NCBI RefSeq assembly: GCF_001746415.1
Contig: NZ_MEHJ01000002.1
Span: 248,001 to 312,000, forward strand
Length of the DNA stretch: 64,000 bases
Source: Streptomyces agglomeratus
Lineage (GTDB): Bacteria; Actinomycetota; Actinomycetes; Streptomycetales; Streptomycetaceae
Direction: 5' to 3'
The first letter of the stretch is position 1, and each line of letters starts with the position of its first letter. The position numbers and the translations under genes are program-made. Positions 1-8,671 of this stretch are shown here, one piece after another. A model generated the notes under the pieces. The model was not told the origin of the DNA, made no database searches, and was given only the letters and a program-made list of their open reading frames with translations.

Positions 1-140
1 CCGCCCGTGGACAGAATCGGCCCGACATCAGGCAGCTCGATCCGGTCCCACGCCGCTGAGTGTTCACTGACCCAACAGAACCTCCCGAGCAGCGTCAGAG
101 AGGCACGGCCAGCCCTGACCAGGTCAGTTCGGACGGCGTA

Positions 141-533
141 TCAGCATGCCCCTACCCGCAGGGAACTGATGTTGTCGTTCCGGTTGTAGTGGGATGTATC
201 GCCCTGCCAGTTCCCCACGGGCCACGTGGCGCCGTCGCGGTTGATGTTCAGCCACGTGCAGAAAGTCCTGCCGGTTCGGTTCCATACCGAGGAGATCTGG
301 TCGTTCATGTTGAAGTCGCGGAGGTCGTCGGAGCCCGTCTGGAAGCGCACCATCCTGCCCCAGCCGCCAGCGTCCTCCCAGGCGCAGAACCAGCCGACCG
401 GGCAGTCCTGGTATGCGGTGATCGACACGTCCCGTTGGACAGTGGTGGTAGACGCCTGGGCGGTGGGCACGGCTGCGACTGCTCCGGCCGCAGCGAGTCC
501 TAATGCCGCACAGAGTGCTGTGAACCGTTGCAT
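141..533 (-). CDS. Secreted peptidase inhibitor family I36 protein
   Basis: 130-residue secreted protein. Residues 1-27 form a signal peptide (hydrophobic AALGLAAAGAVAAV, cleavage likely after AQA). The mature part carries the Cys-rich pattern CPVGWFCAW followed by a Trp/Asn-rich beta-type segment ending SSLRVGAC, the look of I36 inhibitors (the Streptomyces metalloproteinase inhibitor SMPI is the known example; beta/gamma-crystallin-like fold). Four cysteines are visible in the mature chain, enough for two disulfides. The ATG at 533 is preceded by a GGAGGG ribosome site about nine bases upstream. It probably acts outside the cell against proteases; the target is unknown. It stands alone, with no operon partner. 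Confidence 0.8.
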   Translation of the reverse strand: MQRFTALCAALGLAAAGAVAAVPTAQASTTTVQRDVSITAYQDCPVGWFCAWEDAGGWGRMVRFQTGSDDLRDFNMNDQISSVWNRTGRTFCTWLNINRDGATWPVGNWQGDTSHYNRNDNISSLRVGAC

Positions 534-757
534 GAGGGTGTTCCCTCCTTCGATTCATACAAGGCCGGGAAGTCCGGCCGTTGCCTTGTTCCACTTCGGG
601 AAGCGAGGCTTTCTCCGTGCACTCTCTCTCAGCCTTGTATGGGATGCCCCTGTTTCTGTGACTCTGGCCGAAATGCTGCCACGGCCAGCCCTTTGATCTC
701 AGCGACCGCATCACGGAGGAAGAACGGCAACGAAGCGCCTCGGTTACCGCCGTGCCC

Positions 758-1567
758 TTACAGGGCCGGGATCGCTTCGAGTGCATTGTTCATCGTGGTG
801 ATCTCATCCAGGCGGTCATGCGTCTCGACATGCCGAAGGCCGATGTCGGCCGCCGCCCGCGCCAAAGTCGGCAGGTGCGGTGTGGCGGACTGCCAGGACA
901 AGCTCCTGGGCAGCGCGCTGCGACGGAAAATGATGACGGCGGCGTGGTAGCCGTACTGGGAGGCGAAGACGGCAAAGGCGTGGGGCGTATGCAGCACGGC
1001 TTGCTGCTCGCCCAGGCGGTCGTCGAGGTGGATGAGGCTGTTCACAGTGCGGCGGCCGACGGCCAGATCGGCGAACAGGCGACGCCGAAGAGCGGATGCC
1101 TGCCGGTCGGATATGGCCAAGGGCTGGGCAAGCGGCGATCCCGCGGCGTAGCGGCGTTTGAGTTCGGCGTCCAGGAGGTGGACCGAGTCGAGGTGCAGTT
1201 GCAGTCGCTCCAGGGGTCTTCAGCCGCGTGGCAGTGGGTCAGGTCCCAGGTCTTGCCAGGCGGCGTAGCGCGCGAGCATCAGGGCGCTCTCCTGGCTTCG
1301 CTGGCCGATCAGCCACAACAGGGGCTGCCGCGCTGCGGTACGGCGCAGCTCGGTGCGTCGCTTGCGGCGCTTCTCGTGCGTCTGTCGGCACTGTTCGTAC
1401 TTCTGGCTGCTGGTGGTGACGCGGATCTTGCCCGATCCGCAAACGCCGCAGGGCAGCCGTGACGCAATTACCTGGCTCATGGCGCCGTTGCGGTGCTCGG
1501 GAGCGATCCGCCCGCCGCTTTGCCGTACCGCGCCTGTCCTGCGCCGCCGTCCCGCCGCCATACCCAC
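758..1567 (-). pseudogene. Unidentified gene split by an in-frame stop
   Basis: One minus-strand reading frame runs from 1567 to 758 but is cut by a single TGA at 1220-1222. The upstream half (115 residues) has a CGVCGSG zinc-ribbon-like start and a basic KRRKRRTELRR stretch. The downstream half (about 150 residues, LQLHLDSVHLLDAELKRR to the end) is helical and ends at 758. The two halves are in the same frame, so a nonsense change in one ancestral gene is the simplest reading. Alternatively the second half starts internally (TTG at 1120) as its own gene. I do not recognise the family. Upstream there is no obvious ribosome site for 1567; the codon usage of both halves is typical of the window. 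Confidence 0.4.
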
Positions 1568-1879
1568 TCCCCCGCCATGGTGCTCTCGCCCGTGCCGGTA
1601 CGCCCTGGCAACCGGCGAGGTAAGCGATTCATGGCGAAGCAGGCGTCTGGAGGGGTCGGAATGTAGGGGCAGTCAGCATCCGTCGCGGCGGATCTCCGGC
1701 CGCTGGGTCCCCTCTGTCTTGCCCTCTGGAGTTAGAAGCCGTTGTCGTACCGATCATGGTGAGCGTGGGTTCGAGTGCGGCGACTCGGGTGGGTGATTTC
1801 CGGCTTGCCGGGCATGGAAGCAGGGCCTCCTGCACAGCTCGTGGGTGTCGAAGTCCATGAGCAACAGGAGGCCCTGGTG

Positions 1880-2795
1880 CCGCAGTCTTCCGTATCGTTG
1901 CCTGCTGCGTCCAACTCGCCCGCCCGGCCGTGTGATTGCCTCGCGCACGTGTACGGCAACGCGGCCGATCGTGGCGAGCGTGTGCGACGCTACCCGTCGG
2001 ACATGACCGACGCGGAGTGGTCGATGGTCCGCAGCCTGCTACCGGTGCCGGCATGGATGAACGGCAAGGGCGGCCAGCCGGAGGGCTACTGCCACCGGCA
2101 GATGATCGACGCAATCCGGTATCTCGTGGACAACGGGTGGACAACGGGATCAAGTGGCGGGCGATGCCCGCGGACTTTCCCGCCTGGGACCGCGTCTACG
2201 CGTTCTTCCGCCGCTGGCGCGACCATCGCCTGGTCACCGAGTTCCACGACCGACTGCGCAGCCGGGTTCGCGAGAGCGAGGGCCGGGAGACGGAACCGAC
2301 GGCCGCGATCGTCGACTCGCAGTCGGTCAAGGCAGCCGCGTCCGTCCCGGCGCCGTCACGGGGCTTCGACGGGGCCGAGAGCTTCAACGGCCGCAAGCGG
2401 CACTTGATCGTGGACTGCCTTGGTCTGCTGCTGATGGTGCTGGTCACCCCGGCCGACGTCGCTGACCGGGACGCCGCCTGCGGCATGCTGCCCCGCCTGC
2501 TGCCCGCCACCGCAAGATCCGGCTCGTGTGGGCCGATGGCGGCTACGCGGGCCGCCTCGTCGACTGGGCCAGGAACAAACTCCGCCTCACCCTGGAGATC
2601 GTCAAGCGCAGCGACGACATGCACGGCTTCGTCGTACTGCCCCGACGCTGGTGCGTAGACGCACCCTGGGCTGGCTGATGCGCTCCCCGTCGCCTGGCCC
2701 GCGACTACGAGACCCGGCCCGCCACCAGCGAAGCCGTGGTGCAGTGGTCGATGGCCATGCTCATAGGACGCCGCCTCGCCCGCCGCCGCACCTGA
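1880..2795 (+). pseudogene. IS5-family transposase, multiply frameshifted
   Basis: Homology is spread over three frames. RYPSDMTDAEWSMVRSLLP (about 1993-2050) is the N-terminal IS5/DUF4096 motif. WRAMPADFPAWDRVYAFF and TAAIVDSQSVKAA (first catalytic Asp) then continue in a second frame to about 2510. LVWADGGYAGRLVDWA (second Asp) continues in a third, and the C-terminal RTLGWLMR and SEAVVQWSM pieces need further shifts. At least three indels are required to join them, so the gene is dead. It ends next to the passenger gene on the opposite strand. Confidence 0.75.
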
Positions 2796-2799
2796 TCAC

Positions 2800-3297
2800 T
2801 CACTCCGCCGGGCAACGGAGGATGAACAGGCCCGGCCGGTCCTCGGCCAGCCAGCCCCGCGCGACCAGCCGCTTTGCCTTGACCCGCACACCCTCGACCT
2901 TCGCCGGCACCAACTCCAGGCCCAGCCGGGCAGCCAGGTCCTTCGCCCGCAGCCCCTCCCCGCCGCTGTTGGCCTCCAGCACGGCCAGCAGCCTCCGGTA
3001 CTCGGGAGCAAGCACCTGAGCCGTGACACCCTCGCACCACTCGGGGACCACCGAACCGGCCACAGGCTCCTTCACCTCGACCGGAACCGGTGCCGGCCGG
3101 ACCGGCTCCTGCGGCACAGCACCTGCGGCCAGGACCTCGGCCAGTTCCACGAGCGCGACGACCCGCCGTTCCAGCACGGCTTCCGCCTCCGCCAGCTCGG
3201 CCCGAACCCGGTCCGCCTCCGCGCGCAGTTCCTCCACCCGCACCCGGGCAGCCGACTCCCGAGCCTCCAACATCCCCATCACCGACGGCACCTGCAT
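2800..3297 (-). CDS. Coiled-coil/winged-helix passenger protein of the IS
   Basis: 165 residues. Residues 8-55 are an uninterrupted heptad-like coiled coil rich in Ala, Glu, Arg and Leu (MLEARESAARVRVEELRAE region). Residues 100-165 look like a small winged-helix unit (EYRRLLAVLEANSGGEG, then LAARLGLELVPAKVEGVR and a basic recognition-like helix VKAKRLVARGWL). It lies convergent to the dead transposase and inside the same terminal repeats, so it probably moves with the element. A role in DNA binding or regulation of transposition is an inference from the fold and position only. Unlike the transposase, the frame is intact. Confidence 0.6.
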   Translation of the reverse strand: MQVPSVMGMLEARESAARVRVEELRAEADRVRAELAEAEAVLERRVVALVELAEVLAAGAVPQEPVRPAPVPVEVKEPVAGSVVPEWCEGVTAQVLAPEYRRLLAVLEANSGGEGLRAKDLAARLGLELVPAKVEGVRVKAKRLVARGWLAEDRPGLFILRCPAE

Positions 3298-3405
3298 ACC
3301 TCCCGACGAAACAACACGACGTGTCGTCCCTGCCGCAGAACCGTCGGCATCATGCCCGAGCAGCGAAACGCAGCAATCACATTCGGAAAGACAACGGCTT
3401 CTAAC

Positions 3406-3806
3406 GGTGACACTGCTGGTCCTGATCGGTTTGGTCTCCGCCGACGAGACCCTGATCCCGCCGAGCGACGCCGGGGCAGGCGGCCAGCCCCGGTACCGAC
3501 CGCCGAGCCGCCCGCGGCCGCGACGAACGCCGCGTCGATCCCGCCCGTTTCCAACGCGGCCGGCGTTGCGTACCGGTTCCGATTCTTGCTTCTTTGCTGT
3601 ACGGCAACGGCTTCGGAGACCTTGGCTCGTTCGCTGTCTGCCCAGGTCACAGCTATGGGCTACAGGCCAGTGCTACCACCTGGTGGCCAACAGGATGCCC
3701 TTCGGTAGGCGGGTTTCACTGGGGCGACAGACTGGTGGATTTATCCACGAATGTTGCGATAGAGGGTGGGAAGGAGCCAGAGGCGGGAGGGGAACAGGAG
3801 GAGACC
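3406..3806. other. No gene recognised
   Basis: Short overlapping frames only. None has a convincing start, codon bias or motif. This is sequence between the right end of the IS5-like element and the small membrane protein gene. Confidence 0.5.
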
Positions 3807-3968
3807 GTGACCGTCCTCGCCATGTTTCTTCTTATCATCGGGACTATTTTGATCTTGCTTGGGACGGTCCTGGTCGCCCTCGGGGCAATTGTGATCCTCA
3901 TAGGGATTTCCCTGGTTGCCCTTGCGGCCTTCCTACTGATCCGGAGAGTGCTGAGGCGCCGACAGTAG
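3807..3968 (+). CDS. Small hydrophobic membrane protein
   Basis: 53-residue protein starting at GTG 3807, with a GGAGGAG ribosome site just upstream (3797-3803). Almost the whole chain is hydrophobic: two membrane segments rich in Leu, Ile and Val (residues 4-22 and 24-45), ending in a basic RRVLRRRQ tail that would sit in the cytoplasm. A longer reading from 3594 is open, but its N-terminal part lacks features and a ribosome site. Membrane proteins of this size occur next to Asp23/Gls24 clusters, which begin about 550 bp downstream. The function is unknown. Confidence 0.5.
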   Translation: MTVLAMFLLIIGTILILLGTVLVALGAIVILIGISLVALAAFLLIRRVLRRRQ

Positions 3969-4047
3969 AAATGGCAAGGCCGAGGCGCGGTGTCTGTGCG
4001 TGCGGGCAGGGGAATGCAGTGGGCGCGGCCGGAGAAATTGGACCAGA

Positions 4048-4284
4048 TCAGGCCCGAAGCGTCGAGGTGCCGTTGGCGCCTGGATTGGCCGCGGTTTCGG
4101 TGATGAGGACGGTAACGGTGGTCGGGCCTGGGGTGTCACGGGTGGCTGCTTTGCTTACCGCTGCGCGGACGGCGCGGGCGACGTCCAAGGGGTGATGTCC
4201 GGGGGCCACCGCGAGCTGGACTTGGATGTGCCTGCCGGGTGGATGGTCGCGGTGTTCCACCGTGACTGGTCGGTTTCCCAGCAC
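4048..4284 (-). CDS. Possible small Asp23-like remnant
   Basis: A 78-residue minus-strand frame. The segment VQLAVAPGHHPLDVARAVRAA followed by TTVTVLITET resembles the second half of Asp23/Gls24-type proteins, where a helix of the form VA..VR.AV precedes a VTV/ITVE strand. The GTG start has no clear ribosome site, and the frame stays open further upstream, so the true N-terminus may be lost. It faces away from the intact asp23 gene. It may be a fragment. Confidence 0.25.
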   Translation of the reverse strand: MLGNRPVTVEHRDHPPGRHIQVQLAVAPGHHPLDVARAVRAAVSKAATRDTPGPTTVTVLITETAANPGANGTSTLRA

Positions 4285-4512
4285 CGCGGTGAGTCGGGCC
4301 TGCGACGGCGGGCAGGCCGAGTTACTCCTCGGCCGTGTTGAGCAGTGTGGCCCTCAGATGTTCGGCGGTTTTGGTCAGTGGCCGCCCGGTGGATGGATAG
4401 CGGCGCTCGTGGCACTCGTACGCCCCCAGCCCGCTCACCGAACAAACGCCCTAAAACGACTGTAATGTGTTTTAAGAGCGTCGAATGACTCGATAAACGA
4501 AGGATTTGCCTG

Positions 4513-4944
4513 ATGGCTGAGAATGTTGGCGTCAGGCAGGGCGGTGCGCCCGGCTCGCGCGGTCGGACGACGGTCGCCGATGTCGTGGTGGAGAAGATCG
4601 CCGGAATCGCAGCGCGGGACGTGCGCGGCGTCTATGCCCTGGGCAGTGGGTTCGCGCGCTCCATGGGGTCCATGCGCGAGCGGATGCCGGGCCCCGGTGG
4701 CGGCAAATCCGTCACGCGCGGAGTCAGTGTCGAAGTAGGGGAACTGCAGGCGGCCATCGATCTGGAGATCGTCGTCGACTACGGCGTTTCGATCACGGAC
4801 GTGGCCGGTGCGGTGCGGGAGAGCGTGATCTCCGCGGTGGAACGGATGGCAGGTCGGGACGTCGTGGAAGTCAACATCATGGTCAGTGATGTGAAGCTGC
4901 CCGACGAGGAGGGCGAAGGGGAAGAGCGGCAGCGGGTCGAGTAG
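4513..4944 (+). CDS. Asp23/Gls24 family envelope stress protein
   Basis: 143 residues. The family pattern is plain: TTVADVVVEKIAGIAARDV (residues 19-37), then GVYALGSG, the SVEVGE...AIDLEIVVDYG strand pair (about 75-97) and a C-terminal helix and strand VISAVERMAGRDVVEVNIMV. Asp23/Gls24 proteins are membrane-associated envelope-stress factors, tethered in other bacteria by small membrane partners (AmaP/DUF2273). The next gene starts 36 bp downstream and encodes such a membrane protein, so they form an operon. This copy appears complete, unlike the second Asp23-type gene downstream. Confidence 0.9.
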   Translation: MAENVGVRQGGAPGSRGRTTVADVVVEKIAGIAARDVRGVYALGSGFARSMGSMRERMPGPGGGKSVTRGVSVEVGELQAAIDLEIVVDYGVSITDVAGAVRESVISAVERMAGRDVVEVNIMVSDVKLPDEEGEGEERQRVE

Positions 4945-4980
4945 CCGGGTTGAGCCGCTGCTTGAGTGAGGGAGCGTGTG

Positions 4981-5370
4981 ATGAGCAGGGCCATGGTGGG
5001 CTTGATGGCCGGGATGGCGCTAGGTTTCGCCGCGTATTTCGGCGGCTTCTGGGCTTTTGTGCTGGTGCTGGGGCTGGGCGCCGCCGGTCTCGTAGTCGGG
5101 CGGCTTGTGGAAGGCGATCTCGAACCGGGCGACTTTGTCCGTCGCCGGACCGGCAGGAGCGGATCCGCGATGATCGGAGACGGGCTCGAGGAGACTGGCA
5201 GCGGTGACCGTGAAGCCGGTCGGAGGCCGGTCATACCCCGCGGAGCGCGGCGCGATCATCGTCGCCGACCGGGTCGTCGCGAAAATCGCTTCCCTAGTAG
5301 CGCGCGAGGCTCTGGGCCATTACGCCGGAGGCCAGCCACGTGCCGCCTGATCACCGGACGCCTCGCGTGA
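4981..5370 (+). CDS. DUF2273-like small membrane protein
   Basis: Starts at ATG 4981 behind a GAGGGAGCG ribosome site. Residues 8-45 are two closely spaced membrane segments (GLMAGMALGFAAYFGGFW and AFVLVLGLGAAGLVVG), followed by RLVEGDLEPGDFVRRR. This is the size and topology of the small membrane partner of Asp23/Gls24 proteins in actinobacteria. The recognisable part ends near residue 65. The frame stays open to 5370 only by running under the next gene (from 5204), so the native C-terminus may have been altered by an indel. It is transcribed with the Asp23 gene upstream. Confidence 0.65.
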   Translation: MSRAMVGLMAGMALGFAAYFGGFWAFVLVLGLGAAGLVVGRLVEGDLEPGDFVRRRTGRSGSAMIGDGLEETGSGDREAGRRPVIPRGARRDHRRRPGRRENRFPSSARGSGPLRRRPATCRLITGRLA

Positions 5371-5625
5371 CGGCGTCCGTGCACCGGCCCTCCGAGGGGA
5401 ATACCCCTGCGCGAGACGCCGGGTCTGCGCCGACGGCAGGCGGTGATCGGGAGGTACGGATGCACATCACTGTCGAGCTCGACTATCCGTCGACATCGGG
5501 CGCAGTGCGCCGGGAAAGGTTACCGAACGGCTCAGGACATGGGCCGCCATGGATGTGTCCGTGTGTCGGTCGAGACACTGCACTCGATGCATTCGAGCCA
5601 CGGGCCAGGAGAGGGTGCGATGAGC
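5204..5625 (+). pseudogene. Second Asp23/Gls24-type gene, frameshifted
   Basis: GTG 5204 with GAGGAG upstream begins a 48-residue frame containing the diagnostic segment AIIVADRVVAKIASLVARE, then stops at 5350. The remainder of an Asp23-type protein continues in other frames: VRMHITVELDYPS near 5456-5494, then VTERLRTWAAMDV near 5516-5555. At least two shifts separate the parts. The order (Asp23, DUF2273, Asp23, DUF6286) matches the usual actinobacterial cluster, so this is a decayed member rather than chance similarity. Confidence 0.6.
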
Positions 5626-6160
5626 GCGAACACCTGCGGCAGCCCCCGGTGCCAGCCGCCTTCCATCCGATACCGGACAGGCGACTCCGTCCGCCGACAG
5701 CGCCCCGGGCGGGTACGAGGGCGGCGACGAGACATCAGGCAGGCCGCCGCGACGTTTCTGGTCGGCGCGGCGGATTCCCGCGCCTTGGCGGCACTACTGT
5801 CCGCCGCGGCCATTGGACTGCTCCTGTACGACGTGGTCTCGGTACGGGCAGGCCAGTCCGCGATGCGCTGGCGACGGCGGCTCGCGAGGAACTGTCCACA
5901 CGCCCCTGGACGACATCTGATGATCGTCGGGCCGCACTGGCGATGGCCCTCGGCCTGTGGCTCTTCCTGCTGGCCGTGACACCGGGACGGCGCAGACTGC
6001 TGCCCGTGCGGCAGCCCACCGGCGTCCCGGGGACACAGGAGGTCCGCGCCGGGCTCGACCGCCGCGCGGCCGCCCTGATCCTGCGCGACCGGGCCATGCG
6101 GGTGCCCGGCGTCCAGTCGGCGCAGGTCTCAGTCGGCCACCGGAAGATCAAAGCCCGGGC
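5620..6160 (+). pseudogene. DUF6286-type alkaline-shock cluster membrane protein, frameshifted
   Basis: ATG 5620 is preceded by AGGAGAGGG. The first part reads to AAAIGLLLYDVVSVRAGQ (a membrane segment) and then SAMRWRRRLA. Near 5870-5890 homology jumps to a second frame that reads ALAMALGLWLFLLAVTPG (second membrane segment), LRDRAMRVPGVQSAQVSVG and HRKIKAR. These are the hallmarks of DUF6286 proteins found at the end of actinobacterial Asp23 clusters. Similarity ends near 6155, so the C-terminus is also lost. One indel and a 3' truncation make it a pseudogene. Confidence 0.65.
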
Positions 6161-6518
6161 AGGCCGGGCGGCAGAACGCCGATCGCCTCGACGAGGCGGC
6201 TGCCGGCGTCGATGGCGACCTTCGAGACCCGAACAACGGCGCCAAGTGCCGCCACGTGAGATTCGCGCCCGTACATCGCCACGGGCAACGCCCGGTCCGC
6301 CAGGGCCAGACGCCTTGCGGTTGCGCCACTCACAGATATCGGCTGCACGGATCATGGCCTGTCCTCCTGAGCCGTTGATCCGGGCCGGTGCGAGCCGCCC
6401 CCACGGGCAGGCACAGCCCAAGGCCGACCCCCGGTAGCTCCTTGTCCTGCCAGGCTTCGGGGAACCTCTGCGTCGCGCCCTCGCGCGGTGAGGGCTCCGA
6501 CCGTGGTAGTCGACAGGG
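6161..6518. other. Gap with an unassigned minus-strand frame
   Basis: Holds a minus-strand frame of 66 residues (6148-6348) with a protein-like look (VAALGAVVRVSKVAIDAG) but no start context or recognised family. It abuts the truncated end of the DUF6286 pseudogene and may be another fragment. Nothing else is seen before the YihY gene. Confidence 0.3.
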
Positions 6519-7352
6519 ATGCCGATGAAGCCTTCTAGTGCCGCGGACCGTTCATCCTGGTTCGGACGGCTGCGCCGCGTGATCAGCCGTTCACCAGTCG
6601 GGCGTGGATGGCGGCGGAGCAGTGCTCTTGAGCTGGGGTCGCGTTCGCTGGGCTTCGCGGCGCTGGGGTTCCTCACTCTGGTGCCACTGTTGATCATTGT
6701 CTCCTCTGCCGATCCCGAGCACGGGCGGGGTTTCGCGCAGTGGCTGGGGAACGGGCTCGGCGTGTCGACCACCTCCAGAGCAGACGTCGAGCAATTGTTC
6801 ACCCGTCCCGGCCAGGCCCTGCGGACCACGACCGCCTTCGGCATCGCCGCCCTCGCCGTGTTCGGCCTGACCTTGGGGGCGGCGGTGCAGACTGGCTACG
6901 AAAAGGTCTGGGACCTGCCGCCGGCCCGCTGGTGGGCGAGATGGCGGCATGTGGTGTGGCTCGGCGTACTCACCGGATACCTCTTCGTCTCCGCCACCAC
7001 CACGCTGCGGCGCGAGCCCCTAGCGGGTGGGACCGTCGCGTCGCTGAGCGCCGTCCTGTTCATCTGGTGGTCCCAGCGCATGCTGCTCGGCGGGCGGATC
7101 CTCTGGAGTGCCCTGTTGCCCGGCGCGGTCGCCACCATGATCGGGCTGCTTGGCCTGCGGGTCTTCTCCCGGCTCGTCTTCTCGCCGCTGATCGCATCCA
7201 ACACCGTCAGCTACGGCCCAGTTGGAACCGTCCTGGTCATCCAGTCCTGGCTGGTCGGTGTGGGTGTCGTTGTCTTCGGCGGAGCGCTGGTCGGCCGATT
7301 GCTGTACGAAGAACTCCCACGCATGGCACACGCACTGAAACGGCGAAGGTGA
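6519..7352 (+). CDS. YihY/virulence factor BrkB family membrane protein
   Basis: 277 residues with about six membrane segments: residues 46-64, 113-128, 150-163, 178-188, 193-213 and 235-257. The layout (a polar N-terminus, GSRSLGFAALGFLTLVPLL as first segment, a loop near the middle containing YEKVWDLPPARWW, and a last segment ending GALVGRLLYEELP) is that of UPF0761/YihY proteins, often mislabelled ribonuclease BN. Their molecular role is not settled. The start could be ATG 6519 or ATG 6525. It follows the decayed Asp23 cluster by 350 bp and appears to be transcribed alone. Confidence 0.85.
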   Translation: MPMKPSSAADRSSWFGRLRRVISRSPVGRGWRRSSALELGSRSLGFAALGFLTLVPLLIIVSSADPEHGRGFAQWLGNGLGVSTTSRADVEQLFTRPGQALRTTTAFGIAALAVFGLTLGAAVQTGYEKVWDLPPARWWARWRHVVWLGVLTGYLFVSATTTLRREPLAGGTVASLSAVLFIWWSQRMLLGGRILWSALLPGAVATMIGLLGLRVFSRLVFSPLIASNTVSYGPVGTVLVIQSWLVGVGVVVFGGALVGRLLYEELPRMAHALKRRR

Positions 7353-7399
7353 GTGACCAAGGGATAAGAACAAGGTACTCAGGGCTTGTCGACGCTGAC

Positions 7400-7530
7400 G
7401 AGCCAACGCCCTTGGCGTAGTACTTGTGCTCGACCACGCCGGGTTCGAGCGGGGAGTCGTCCTTGGTCTTGAGGACGTTGGTGTACGAGCCGTACGGCAC
7501 CTTGACCTCCTCGGTCGTGCTTCTAAGAAC
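7400..7530 (-). pseudogene. Fragment of a secreted or lipoprotein gene
   Basis: About 40 residues, VKVPYGSYTNVLKTKD then PLEPGVVEHKYYAKGVG, match the C-terminal region of a family of Streptomyces secreted proteins I recognise only by pattern (basic strand, PLEPG..E.KYYA.GVG). There is no start and the natural end is replaced by unrelated sequence. It lies in the same orientation as the helicase-domain fragment immediately next to it. Confidence 0.5.
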
Positions 7531-7541
7531 CTGCCCCTCTC

Positions 7542-7745
7542 TCACGCCCCCGGGAAGCCCGATGCGGGCACCTGCAGCCGCTTGGCGGCCTGGCCCACCG
7601 TCACACTCGGTTCAACGTCGGGCAGTGTGCCGTCGGTGCCGAACAGGTGGGACAGGGCGCGGTAGTGCCGCTGCCAGTCCTGGCTCCACGGGCAGTGCCA
7701 GTCAAGGGCAATGGCCTCCAGCTGCTCCGCCAGGTCACCGCGCGC
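7542..7745 (-). pseudogene. Helicase-associated domain fragment
   Basis: A minus-strand frame reads GDLAEQLEAIALDWHCPWSQ, DWQRHYRALSHLF, DGTLPDVEPSVTVGQ, then a stop at 7542-7544. This Trp-rich pattern (DW.CPW..DWQRHY) is the helicase-associated repeat found in the large terminal helicase-like proteins of Streptomyces chromosome ends and linear plasmids. Only one repeat survives and there is no helicase core. It is the best sequence hint that this DNA was once arm or telomere-proximal. Confidence 0.6.
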
Positions 7746-8257
7746 TCCGGGTCCTTCCTAAGGTCGGAGTCGCCGACCAGTTCGGTATCGATGCGGTGGG
7801 ACCACGGCCCCGGCGTCACACGGGGCCAGATGAGGCTCGTCGAAGACGGCAGCGACCTTGCGCCATCCTGACGCGTGCACGAGCCTGTCGTGATCCCGTC
7901 CCACTGGGCCGCCAGCTGGGGTCGTCAGCAGAAAAGACCAATACCATGCGGGCGCCTCGCGCGAGTGAACCCGGCCATGACACAATCAAAACTGATCCGC
8001 CGGTGGTCAATGTCTGCCACCGTCGCTGAGGTGCCCGACGACGCGCTGTTGCGCCGCATACTCGCCCACCGTCTCCTGGGCGAGCCCCCTATTCGGACAC
8101 GTACGGCCCCTGCGTGAACCGCCGCGAAGCGCGCCGCCTTTCACAACGCGGGCCGTCTCCCCGCCACGGCACGCGCCATACTCGACACCGCGGCTGCGGG
8201 CAGCGCGCTCGCCGCGGTACTTCCCCGCCCCCATGGTCATGCGCAGATCATTCCAGG
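7746..8257. other. No gene recognised
   Basis: Several short frames on both strands, none with a supportable start or motif. Probably degraded sequence continuous with the two fragments before it. Confidence 0.4.
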
Positions 8258-8671
8258 TCACCCCATTGGCGACTGCGTTTCTGTCCATGCCGGCAGGAGG
8301 TCGCAATGGTCGGGCCAGAGGCGGCAGGCCGAGCGGGCCAGGACTTTCCACGCCTGCCGCACTTGCCAGTCGGCGTTGGAACTCGCCTGGCGGGCAAGCT
8401 CATCTGCCAGCAAGGCCATCTCGACGGCCATGGCGCAAAAGCGCGCCGGCGGATGCCGGTCGAGCCAACCACCTACGAAATCCTTGGCGTGGTCTTTGGA
8501 TACTAGGGTGTTGGGCGGGGTCTGGTACGTCAGCGTGAACCCCTCCTTCTCCAGGAAGAAGGACATGCCACCGGTAGCCTCAAGTTCCTCCCAGCACCGC
8601 CGCTCGAAGAAGCGCGCGAGCTGGGTCAGATCAGTCTCCGTGACAGCATTCTCGTCGGCCATGCCCGGCAT
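8258..8671 (-). CDS. Hypothetical protein (about 137 aa)
   Basis: A clean minus-strand frame of 137 residues from ATG 8671 (a second ATG at 8662 would also serve). The chain is soluble and helical: TDLTQLARFFERRCWEELE, GMSFFLEKEGFTLTYQ, then DFVGGWLDRHPPARFCAMAVEMALLADELARQA and Trp-rich WQVRQAWKVLARSACRLWPD. I do not recognise the family. There is no strong ribosome site and no partner gene. The composition is normal for the window, and amphipathic helices make it more likely real than a shadow. Confidence 0.5.
   Translation of the reverse strand: MPGMADENAVTETDLTQLARFFERRCWEELEATGGMSFFLEKEGFTLTYQTPPNTLVSKDHAKDFVGGWLDRHPPARFCAMAVEMALLADELARQASSNADWQVRQAWKVLARSACRLWPDHCDLLPAWTETQSPMG

Larger units (their letters stand above)
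1731..3405. mobile_element. IS5-like element with passenger gene
   Basis: The ends are a perfect 16-bp inverted repeat (1731-1746 and 3390-3405). The repeat encloses a decayed IS5-type transposase (about 1850-2795, plus strand) and an opposing intact small gene (2800-3297). No clear target-site duplication is visible in the immediate flanks. The element looks unable to move by itself because its transposase is frameshifted. Confidence 0.65.

Noticed and set aside
5340..6437. 365-residue plus-strand open frame
   Set aside because: Only its pieces near 5456-5494 and 5870-6155 resemble proteins, and these belong to two different frameshifted genes; the whole is not one gene.
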